A stretch of DNA of 12,958 nucleotides from Bacteroidaceae bacterium (lineage in GTDB: Bacteria; Bacteroidota; Bacteroidia; Bacteroidales; Bacteroidaceae), in the NCBI GenBank assembly GCA_017558165.1, contig JAFYWE010000100.1, positions 1 to 12,958 of the forward strand, read 5' to 3'. Below the pieces are notes generated by a model. That model was given only the letters and a program-made list of their open reading frames with translations. It did not search any database and had not been told where the DNA came from. This document shows, piece by piece, positions 1 through 6,944 of this stretch (the first letter of the stretch is position 1; each line of letters starts with the position of its first letter). Position numbers and translations under genes: made by a program.

Positions 1-6
1 AATGTA

Positions 7-1548
7 TCAGAATACTCTTAGACTGTTGTCGTTAGGGCGACGTATATGAAGGATACGTGCCATCTCTGCCGCAAGTACATTGGCAGGTGTCATGCTCTCG
101 ACGACCTCGCTCCTGACACCACAGCCATATATTATGATAGGGAACATGACAGGAGTACGGTAGGTCATATTGTGCTCCGTAGCGACATCAGTAGCCACCT
201 TCCATCCCGGCATAGGGCGCAACCACACGTCACCCGACGCCGAAGGGTTATAACCGTTCTTGACGTACTGCATCTCGGAACTGAGCATGCCGCCCAGGCG
301 GTATATGGTAAAGACATCCTCTACTCCATCGACCGATTTCAGGAACTCTATTGTATGGGAGATGACATCAAGCTTGTCGAGTTTCATTCTCTCAATTGCC
401 TTGCGGTTAAGATACAGTTGCGGGCCATAGACATCCTCAATATAATCCCCCTTGCCGAATTGCGCACAAAGGTAGACATTCAGCAGTCCCTTTATCCTGT
501 CCATATAAATCGTACCCGAGGGAAGGCGATATTTTGCGCCATCCTCACTGCCCTCAATGACATATCCGGTAGAGGCCAACGAAACCACCACGTTCTCAAG
601 ACCGATGCGCTTGTCGACAAAGTCAAGCAAGTCGGCCAGGTTCCTGTCAAGGCGGGCATAGACATCCTGGATCTCAACAGGACGCTCCTCCATTGACTGG
701 CCTTTATAATTACCTGCATAGTATGTAAGTGAAAGACAATCGGCTATGTCATCCTTTCCGGCACGCGATGCCTTGAGATAGGCCATCGCCATCTCGGTTA
801 CCTCATCATTCATACAGGCTGAGGTCTTGTACTCACGTATGTGCTTGATACCGTTAAAGGAGTACTTGAACCCATCGGGAAGCTTATCACCGAAATGTCC
901 GTACATCTCCATAGGGTACAACGGTTCCCATTTGCTTGAGCGGCCGTGTATCTCCTTATTCTTGTCTGCAGCCCAAGAGGGATAGAGACCATAATAGCTT
1001 GAACTGCACCAATAGCCGGTGGAGTTGTTCTTCCACAGCACCGCATCGGCAGCGTGTCCGCCTGTCAGCACTGCCATATCCTCATTCGGGGCAATGGAAC
1101 ACACAATGGCGTTGCCACGTGTAGCACGCTTCATCTCATCGGTAACCGTTATGGCCTTGAGCCTGACCGGAGACATGGGGACTGTCGTATATACACCCTG
1201 ATACTTGTGGTCCTCGACGCAATTCACGATCCTCAACGAGGAGCGGTCAAGCCAGCTCTCACCCACTATACCGTTCACATAAGGGTAGGTACCGGTGGAG
1301 AGCGTCGCGGTAGCCGATGCACGGTCAACATTATCAAAGGCATAATAGGCATTTGGATAAACCCTACCGTCCTGAAGCAGTCGCTTGAAACCACCCTCGC
1401 CGTACAACCCGCTGAACTCATAAAGGAAGTCGGTACGCAACTGGTCGACAGTTATGTTGATATAGAGTTTCGGTGACTTCAGGTCCTGTTGGGCAAAAGA
1501 AGGAAGTATTCCCAACAGCATGAGTATCATACAATATTTAATTCGCAT
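7..1548 (-). CDS. Exported alkaline-phosphatase-superfamily protein, probably catalytically degenerate
   Basis: This 513-residue protein has a signal peptide (about residues 1-19, ending PSFA before QQ), so it is probably periplasmic or surface exposed. The fold is recognisable from the first metal-ligand strand (TVDQLRTDF, D35), the STGTYP...NGIVG block (84-96) and the C-terminal TPANVLAAEMARIL...RRPND block (487-507), all typical of PafA-like Bacteroidetes phosphatases. Against the family pattern, the usual Thr/Ser nucleophile position falls on R76 (S78 and T80 are close), the D..H ligand pair reads N280..Q284, and the DH pair reads S326-T327. Only D35 and H459 look retained. Phosphatase activity is therefore doubtful; this rests on alignment from memory. 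The start at 1548 was chosen over in-frame upstream codons because it gives the signal peptide directly and follows an A-rich leader (AAGAAAAGAAT). It overlaps the end of the upstream DUF4105 gene by 22 bases, so the two are probably cotranscribed. The stop codon is at 7-9; any terminator lies outside the window. Confidence 0.82.
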   Translation of the reverse strand: MRIKYCMILMLLGILPSFAQQDLKSPKLYINITVDQLRTDFLYEFSGLYGEGGFKRLLQDGRVYPNAYYAFDNVDRASATATLSTGTYPYVNGIVGESWLDRSSLRIVNCVEDHKYQGVYTTVPMSPVRLKAITVTDEMKRATRGNAIVCSIAPNEDMAVLTGGHAADAVLWKNNSTGYWCSSSYYGLYPSWAADKNKEIHGRSSKWEPLYPMEMYGHFGDKLPDGFKYSFNGIKHIREYKTSACMNDEVTEMAMAYLKASRAGKDDIADCLSLTYYAGNYKGQSMEERPVEIQDVYARLDRNLADLLDFVDKRIGLENVVVSLASTGYVIEGSEDGAKYRLPSGTIYMDRIKGLLNVYLCAQFGKGDYIEDVYGPQLYLNRKAIERMKLDKLDVISHTIEFLKSVDGVEDVFTIYRLGGMLSSEMQYVKNGYNPSASGDVWLRPMPGWKVATDVATEHNMTYRTPVMFPIIIYGCGVRSEVVESMTPANVLAAEMARILHIRRPNDNSLRVF

Positions 1549-2708
1549 ATTCTTTTCTTGTATATGTGGAACAATGAACGTACAAGTATAGCTACGGCAC
1601 AGAAATAGAGAGGAGCCGGATAGTGCTGGAGCCCGATGATGCCAGAGAGGAAGAACAAGGCGACAAAGGCGACCTGAACCCACATGAGTGTGAGCGAACG
1701 GTTCCTTATCATCCTGTACAACACGATAGGCAAAAGCACAAGCGCCAACGGATTGAGTAGCAATATAACATAGTTTGCATCAACGGCCGGGTGCTCAGAA
1801 CACAATCCCAGGAACAACAACAACACACCCGAAAGGCCCTGCAGTGCCATAAGCAACAGGTCGAAGCCCCAGAATGCCCTATTGCTACGCAGTTCGCAGA
1901 GCATGATCACAAACGTGAAGAGCAACAACAGCAGCGAGGCGTTGAAGGGAGTAAGATTGTTGCGCACGGATGCCGGCTTATTCTCCTCAAGCAACACATT
2001 GGTATCCCTTACGGCAGGAATGACATTGCCATTACCATCGACAATGTTTGCCTTGGCCATGTCATCCATAAGGTTCAGCGGTGCGAACTGGAGTTCCCCG
2101 CGTGTAGCGGCCTTGTCAATATCGGAACCCATAAGCAGATCTATTCCGAACGAATACCAGGGATGCACAGCGGTAAACGAAGCAAGGGCCTGACGCAATG
2201 TCATCGGTTGCTGTCCATTGCCATATACAATACTGCAGCCTTCGCCCAACACCCCGATGAACATATCACGTGCCATTGTCGTACAGTTCCTGTAGAAATA
2301 GTTATAACGGTACACCCTATTGGCAGGCAGACAGTTTGTGTCAAGAGCCTGACGCAGCCTCACGACCTGGGCAGGAGTAAGCTCCAGTACCTGCTCGACA
2401 ACCGACGACCCGCGCTCGCCATATTCCTGGATAAAGAACCTGTAAGGCACGGAAGCCACAAGATAGTCGGTTTGGCCAAGAATGAAACGCCACACGAAAT
2501 TAGGCGAGTCAAAGCTGAAATAACCATAATTATAGACCATATCGACCTGGCGCTCATCATCGCAATAACGCAATGCCGTGTGACCGAAAAGAGAATATGC
2601 CTCCTCACTTGGCGAACAGGTAAGGAGCGAGAAACGCGGTTCCCCGGCTTTCAATGGCGTTGCAAGCAACAGCGCAAGGAACAATAGTAGAATCGACAAC
2701 TTTTTCAC
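1527..2708 (-). CDS. DUF4105 / Lnb N-terminal domain membrane protein
   Basis: With the GTG start at 2708 the product is 393 residues. It has a signal peptide or first membrane segment (VKKLSILLLFLALLLATPLKA), a periplasmic DUF4105 (Lnb_N) domain at about 25-230, and five C-terminal membrane segments at roughly 258-272, 281-302, 314-334, 342-360 and 365-384. The domain carries the two family hallmarks: FGHTALR with H43 and NYFYRNCTT with C142. This His/Cys pair resembles permuted papain-like (NlpC/P60-type) hydrolases, but no substrate is established here. An in-frame ATG at 2762 would add 18 residues (MIKSVVPSVCG...), but it sits just 3' of the -7 box and at or before the expected transcription start, so it should not be in the mRNA. 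A GTG at 2747 is a weaker alternative. The gene is first in a two-gene minus-strand operon and overlaps the phosphatase-like gene. The family call is confident, the function unknown. Confidence 0.85.
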   Translation of the reverse strand: MKKLSILLLFLALLLATPLKAGEPRFSLLTCSPSEEAYSLFGHTALRYCDDERQVDMVYNYGYFSFDSPNFVWRFILGQTDYLVASVPYRFFIQEYGERGSSVVEQVLELTPAQVVRLRQALDTNCLPANRVYRYNYFYRNCTTMARDMFIGVLGEGCSIVYGNGQQPMTLRQALASFTAVHPWYSFGIDLLMGSDIDKAATRGELQFAPLNLMDDMAKANIVDGNGNVIPAVRDTNVLLEENKPASVRNNLTPFNASLLLLLFTFVIMLCELRSNRAFWGFDLLLMALQGLSGVLLLFLGLCSEHPAVDANYVILLLNPLALVLLPIVLYRMIRNRSLTLMWVQVAFVALFFLSGIIGLQHYPAPLYFCAVAILVRSLFHIYKKRICELNIV

Positions 2709-2763
2709 TTTAAAAAAATTAAGACGTGCGCCACAAACCGATGGCACAACCGATTTAATCATG

Positions 2764-2795
2764 CAAATATACGATTATCCGCCGTAAGTGACAAA
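2764..2795 (-). promoter_or_regulatory. Bacteroidetes primary-sigma promoter for the DUF4105 operon
   Basis: Read on the minus strand, TTTG at 2795-2792 is followed after 20 bases by TATATTTG at 2771-2764. This is a full match to the known Bacteroidetes consensus TTTG-N19-21-TAnnTTTG. Transcription should start a few bases downstream, near 2755-2760, leaving about 50 nt of leader before the GTG at 2708. Confidence 0.8.
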
Positions 2796-2905
2796 CATAC
2801 AATATCCGAAGATTGGGAGCTATAGACAATGAATTAATAATTATGCACAAAACATTGTAAATATTCAACTGCAAGGTATAATTAACAATAAATCATGACA
2901 TATAT

Positions 2906-2936
2906 TTTGCAGCAAGATTAATTTGCCGTATCTTTG
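2906..2936 (+). promoter_or_regulatory. Bacteroidetes primary-sigma promoter for the coaX operon
   Basis: TTTG at 2906-2909, a 19-base spacer and TATCTTTG at 2929-2936 match the Bacteroidetes -33/-7 consensus exactly. Transcription should begin near 2940-2945, so the leader before the TTG at 2961 is only about 20 nt. The -7 box contains the TTG at 2934 that a naive caller would use as a start, which rules that start out. The element lies back to back with the minus-strand promoter, with about 110 bases between the two -33 boxes in which I see no clear operator or hairpin. Confidence 0.82.
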
Positions 2937-2960
2937 CAAAGATTTACTAAAACCAACGAC

Positions 2961-3689
2961 TTGAACCTCATTATTGACATAGGGAACAACAGCTCGAAGT
3001 ACTATCTCTTCAACGGGAACCAGATTATCCTGCATTCACGAAGGGAAAACGGCTCATACGGGATACTCAAGGAGTGGAGCAAGGATTTCGGGATTGAGAA
3101 AGCCATTGTATCGTCAGTGATAGGACTGGACGACACCGTGAAGAAGGAATTTGAGGTTCTTGGATGCCCTGTCATATGGTTCGGAAGCAACACGCCGACT
3201 CCGTTGACAATAAAGTACCGCACACCGGGGACACTTGGCAGCGACAGGCTCGCCGCTGCTGTAGGCGCCTGGGACAAGGCACCGGAGCACAACCTGCTTG
3301 TCATTGACAGCGGAAGCGCCATAACATTTGATTTCGTGGACCGCAACGGCAACTATCACGGCGGCAATATCGCACCCGGGATAAGGATGCGCCTGAAAGC
3401 GTTGCATGACTACACGGCATGCCTGCCGACCGTTGACAAGGAAGGGGATACGCCATCCATCGGATACGACACTGAGACCGCGATAAGGAGCGGTGTCATT
3501 CGGGGAATATGTCACGAGATTGAAGGCTACATCGGCGAATTCAAAGAGAAATATGGAGACGGTTTTGTTTTTTTAACTGGAGGAGACGAAAAAACATTGA
3601 TTAATCACATAAAAAGTCGCATCTTTGCAGATAAATATCTGGTAGCGAAAGGACTGAACAGAATTTTACAAGACTACACTAATGAATAA
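2961..3689 (+). CDS. coaX: Type III pantothenate kinase
   Basis: CoaX phosphorylates pantothenate with ATP in the first step of coenzyme A synthesis, in the cytoplasm. The 242-residue product shows the acetate/sugar-kinase (ASKHA) layout of the family: the N-terminal phosphate loop DIGNN (6-10), the TPGTLGSDR block (88-96) with D95 in the position of the catalytic Asp, the second phosphate motif DSGSAIT (116-122), GGNIAPG (134-140) and a C-terminal TGGD (206-209). The length is near the usual 240-260. The TTG start at 2961 is chosen because it yields MNLIIDIGN, the normal family N terminus, and because the upstream in-frame TTG at 2934 lies inside the -7 promoter box. The gene is first in the plus-strand operon and its stop overlaps the next gene's ATG by 8 bases. 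CoaX is not an envelope protein, so its position here probably reflects conserved gene order rather than shared function. Confidence 0.94.
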   Translation: MNLIIDIGNNSSKYYLFNGNQIILHSRRENGSYGILKEWSKDFGIEKAIVSSVIGLDDTVKKEFEVLGCPVIWFGSNTPTPLTIKYRTPGTLGSDRLAAAVGAWDKAPEHNLLVIDSGSAITFDFVDRNGNYHGGNIAPGIRMRLKALHDYTACLPTVDKEGDTPSIGYDTETAIRSGVIRGICHEIEGYIGEFKEKYGDGFVFLTGGDEKTLINHIKSRIFADKYLVAKGLNRILQDYTNE

Positions 3690-4920
3690 GAAGATACTTG
3701 CACTGCTAATCATATTGCTCTCATTTGCCGGAGCCAATGCCGACAACGGCAGCAATTCACCATACTCACGTTATGGCATAGGCCTCTTGGCCGACCAGAG
3801 CCTGGGTATCAACCGCCAGATGGGCGGTCTTGGATACGGATTGCAGAGCAACAAATACATAAACATTCTGAACCCGGCATCGTTCTCACAGGCCGACACG
3901 CTGACCATGCTGTTTGAGGCTGGATTCTCGCTACAGAATGTGAACTTCAAGGAGGGAGAGAAGAGCATCAATGCAAAGAACGCGAGTTTTGACTATGTCG
4001 CCATACAGTTCAGGGTGTGCAAGAACCTTGGTATGTCGGTAGGATACCTTCCCTACTCTACAGTGGGATACTCATTCAGCAACACATCCGGTAAGGGCAC
4101 GAACGAGGAGAGCATAAACTCATACGCCGGTACCGGTGGCATATACCAGCCATATGCAGGATTGGGTTGGGAGCCGGTCAAAGGAGTGTCACTCGGCGTC
4201 ATGGGCTCATATATCTACGGAGACATAACACATGAGGTCGGAATTAACTTCACAAACAGCACCGACCGCTCAAGAAGCTACAACGTGTCACTGAGAAGCT
4301 ACAAGCTTGATTTCGGCGCACAGTACACAACTGCACTCGGAAAGGAGCATGACATCACCGTCGGTGCGACATATTCACTCGGCCATGACCTTAACGCGAA
4401 GGCCAAGATCACGGATGTCACATCATCCTCAAGTGAGACAAACAGCATCGAGAACAGTTTCAAGTTGCCACACACATACGGAGTAGGCTTTGTATACGGT
4501 TACAGGAACGAGTGGAAATTCGGTGCAGACTACACATTGCAGCAGTGGAGTTCATCCTCGTTCTTCGGTATCGAAAAGGGAATCGACAGGAACAAGGTTT
4601 CTGTGGGTGCCGAGTACTCACCGTCAAGACTGTCAAAGAACATCTTCAAGATGATGAGCTACAGGGCCGGAGGATATTATGCCGGACCATACACCGAGAT
4701 CAAGGGCCAGAAAGGATGCGAGGAGTATGGCGTGAGCGCAGGTATCTCGTTGCCGTTCTTCAACAACAATAACAGGAGCAGCCATGCAACCCTGCACCTC
4801 TCGGGACAGTTCATACACATGGAACCCAAATCAACAGGTATGATTGCCGAGAATTACCTGAGGATAAACCTCGGTATAACATTCAACGAGAACTGGTTCA
4901 TGAAACTTAAGGTAAGATAA
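3682..4920 (+). CDS. Outer-membrane beta-barrel protein (FadL/OmpP1-like)
   Basis: This 412-residue protein has a clear signal peptide (MNKKILALLIILLSFAGANA, cleavage near residue 20). The mature N terminus, NSPYSRYGIG followed by RQMGGLGYGLQS and INILNPASFS, is a pattern common in Bacteroidetes outer-membrane barrel proteins distantly related to FadL/OmpP1. The rest alternates polar and aromatic residues in strand-length runs (for example LGMSVGYLPYSTVGYSF and WKFGADYTLQQW) and ends in repeated strands with a final NENWFMKLKVR, as expected for a barrel. No plug or enzyme domain is visible. What it transports or binds is unknown. It starts 8 bases inside coaX and is followed after 30 bases by the TPR gene, so it belongs to the operon. 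Barrel nature is fairly sure; the exact family is not. Confidence 0.8.
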   Translation: MNKKILALLIILLSFAGANADNGSNSPYSRYGIGLLADQSLGINRQMGGLGYGLQSNKYINILNPASFSQADTLTMLFEAGFSLQNVNFKEGEKSINAKNASFDYVAIQFRVCKNLGMSVGYLPYSTVGYSFSNTSGKGTNEESINSYAGTGGIYQPYAGLGWEPVKGVSLGVMGSYIYGDITHEVGINFTNSTDRSRSYNVSLRSYKLDFGAQYTTALGKEHDITVGATYSLGHDLNAKAKITDVTSSSSETNSIENSFKLPHTYGVGFVYGYRNEWKFGADYTLQQWSSSSFFGIEKGIDRNKVSVGAEYSPSRLSKNIFKMMSYRAGGYYAGPYTEIKGQKGCEEYGVSAGISLPFFNNNNRSSHATLHLSGQFIHMEPKSTGMIAENYLRINLGITFNENWFMKLKVR

Positions 4921-4950
4921 TAAGACAAAACTATAAGCTATAAAGAAAGA

Positions 4951-6375
4951 ATGATGAAAAGAATTATTTTTGCACTCCTTGTACTTGTAGCAACAGGTGC
5001 AAGCGCACAGAACGGTATCACCAATGACCACCGCTTCGGTCAGGGTGAGGACAGCTTGAGATGTATCGAGACTATCACTATCGTTAACGTAAACATCAAC
5101 AACAAGGATTTCGGCACAGCCTACAATTCTTGGAAGACGATCTTCAACGAGTTCCCCGTTGCACGCGTGGATACTTACACAAATGGTATCAAGATCCTTA
5201 CAGAGCTCATCAAGAAGGAGAGCGACCCTGCAAAGAAGAGCGAGTATATCAGCGAGCTTATGAAGGTGTATGACCAGCAGATCAAGTACATTGACAAGCT
5301 CCAGGAGATTACAAAGTCAAAGCTGTCGGCAGGACAGGTACTTGGCAAGAAGGCAATCGCATACATCCAGTACTACGAGAACGCACCGGTTGACACCATC
5401 TACAACATGCTCGCGCAGTCAGTAGAGATGGAGAAGGGCCAGTCTGAGTATGCAGTTACAGAGCGCTTCATGAAGTACTCTGCCCTAAAGTACAAACAGG
5501 ACAAGAACCACGGTGAGCAGATCATCGAGGACTACCTCAACGCATCGGTATACATCGTTGAGGTTCTTGACAAGTACCATGACAACATCGAGCGTTGCGA
5601 GAAGAAGTATCAGGAGGAGGGTAACCCCAAGGACAGCCTCAATGCTATCGGCTATGGCAAGATGATTGACGCGTCACGTATCTCTAAGAGCAACATCGAC
5701 GCTTATTTCATCAATAGTGGTGCCGCATCTTGCGAGGACCTCAGCAAGATCTATGCTCCTACACTTGATGCAAACAAGGACAACATCGAGTACCTCAACA
5801 AGGTAATCTCTGTAATGAGTATGTTGAAGTGTACAAACGAGGACACATACCTCACAGCATCTGAGTACGCTCTTGCAATCGAGCCTACAGCGAAGGCTGC
5901 GATGGGTTGCGGTTACCGTTACTATAAGAAGGGTGAGATTGAGAAGGCACTTGAGTTGTTCGACCAGGCTATCGAGCTCGAGGCTTCTATCACAACAAAG
6001 GCCGAGCTCTGCTACAAGGTAGGTCTCATCTACTACAGCCTCCACAACTATGGCAAGGCACGTAGCTACGCAAACAAGGCACTTGAGTTCAACTCAAAGT
6101 ACGGCCAGCCACACATCCTCATCGCACAGTGCTACGGCGCATCGAACAAGTGGTGCGAGGATGACGTGCTGAACGCATGTACATACTACTTGTGTCTTGA
6201 CCGTCTTGACCGTGCAAAGGCTGTTGACCCATCATCAAAGAGAGAGGCCGACAAGCTGATCGCAACATACAGCAAGTACACTCCAAAGGTTGAGGACCTC
6301 TTCATGAGAGGCTATGAGGCCGGAAGAAGCGTTAAAATCGGCGGTTGGATAAATGAGACTACAAAGATCCGCTAA
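4951..6375 (+). CDS. Exported tetratricopeptide-repeat protein
   Basis: The 474-residue product has a signal peptide (MMKRIIFALLVLVATGASA, cleaved before QN), so it acts in the periplasm or at the outer membrane. Most of it is helical; recognisable TPR units lie at about 313-346 (GYRYYKKGEIEKALELFDQA) and 351-384, with less regular helical pairs before them. The protein ends with GGWINETTKIR. TPR proteins usually serve as docking scaffolds; the partner is unknown but, given the operon, may be the barrel protein or another envelope complex. ATG codons at 4951 and 4954 are equally possible starts. The leader is A-rich (AAAGAAAGA). Lys is almost always AAG and Glu almost always GAG, unlike neighbouring coaX or the CorC gene, which suggests high expression. 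Its end overlaps lptC by 23 bases. Confidence 0.85.
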   Translation: MMKRIIFALLVLVATGASAQNGITNDHRFGQGEDSLRCIETITIVNVNINNKDFGTAYNSWKTIFNEFPVARVDTYTNGIKILTELIKKESDPAKKSEYISELMKVYDQQIKYIDKLQEITKSKLSAGQVLGKKAIAYIQYYENAPVDTIYNMLAQSVEMEKGQSEYAVTERFMKYSALKYKQDKNHGEQIIEDYLNASVYIVEVLDKYHDNIERCEKKYQEEGNPKDSLNAIGYGKMIDASRISKSNIDAYFINSGAASCEDLSKIYAPTLDANKDNIEYLNKVISVMSMLKCTNEDTYLTASEYALAIEPTAKAAMGCGYRYYKKGEIEKALELFDQAIELEASITTKAELCYKVGLIYYSLHNYGKARSYANKALEFNSKYGQPHILIAQCYGASNKWCEDDVLNACTYYLCLDRLDRAKAVDPSSKREADKLIATYSKYTPKVEDLFMRGYEAGRSVKIGGWINETTKIR

Positions 6376-6934
6376 TAAGCGTAAAGAACTGACAGGTACA
6401 ACAATCGTCTCGATGGCGGTTGTTGTACTGATTTTCCTGGCCTCGTGTCAGGAAAAACAGTTTAATGCCCCTGCCATAGAGTGCCGTGACTCACTCGCAG
6501 TAATGAGTACATATGATGTGAGCACACTCATAAGCGACTCGGGACGCATCAGCTACAGGATTGACGCCAAGGAGTGGCTAGTCTTCGACAAGCGACAGCC
6601 GCCCTATTGGGCATTCGAAAAAGGCGTGTACCTTGAGAAGTATGACCTTGACATGAACGTCGAGGCAACCATAAAGTGCGACACCGCGTACTATTACAGC
6701 TCACAGCAGCTGTGGAAACTCATTGGCAACGTAGACATCAGGAATCAGAAGAACGAGCGTTTCTACACGGACCTAATGTACTGGGACCAGGAGAACGAGA
6801 AGATATACTCCGATGCCTACATAAAGATCGAACAGGAAGACCAGGTGACCGAAGGCGCCGGGTTCTCATCGAACCAGAGCATGACACTCTGGGAGATCAA
6901 GAACACCAAGGGCATATACACCATCAAAGAATAA
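6353..6934 (+). CDS. lptC: LPS export ABC transporter periplasmic protein LptC
   Basis: LptC is the bridge that takes lipopolysaccharide from the LptBFG transporter and passes it to LptA in the periplasm. The 193-residue protein carries the Bacteroidetes LptC pattern: STLISDSGRISYRI, then PYWAFEKGVYLEKYD, then a repetitive beta region (KLIGNVDIRN, FYTDLMYWDQ, IYSDAYIKI) that would form the jellyroll groove. The N terminus is basic (RLQRSANKRK) and then hydrophobic, ending in the lipobox LASC with Cys at residue 32, so it is predicted to be a lipoprotein rather than the single-TM protein of E. coli. The ATG at 6353 lies inside the upstream TPR gene (23-base overlap) and gives a complete n-region; an internal ATG at 6413 would remove it. 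The CorC-type gene follows after 10 bases. Confidence 0.88.
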   Translation: MRLQRSANKRKELTGTTIVSMAVVVLIFLASCQEKQFNAPAIECRDSLAVMSTYDVSTLISDSGRISYRIDAKEWLVFDKRQPPYWAFEKGVYLEKYDLDMNVEATIKCDTAYYYSSQQLWKLIGNVDIRNQKNERFYTDLMYWDQENEKIYSDAYIKIEQEDQVTEGAGFSSNQSMTLWEIKNTKGIYTIKE

Positions 6935-6944
6935 CAGACACGGG

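Noticed and set aside
46..696. Plus-strand open frame of 216 codons opposite the phosphatase-like gene
   Set aside because: No recognisable family, no promoter or ribosome-binding context, and it is fully antisense to a well-supported gene.
1549..1683. N-terminal extension of the phosphatase-like protein to an upstream start at 1683
   Set aside because: It would add 45 residues before a clear signal peptide and lengthen the overlap with the DUF4105 gene to more than 150 bases.
1791..2687. Long open frame on the plus strand opposite the DUF4105 gene (298 codons)
   Set aside because: The translation is rich in His, Gln, Arg and Cys with no domain pattern, while the opposite strand has signal peptide, conserved motifs and TM segments. 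It is a shadow of the real gene.
2934..2960. TTG at 2934 as the start of coaX
   Set aside because: It lies within the -7 promoter box TATCTTTG and adds nine residues before the normal CoaX N terminus.
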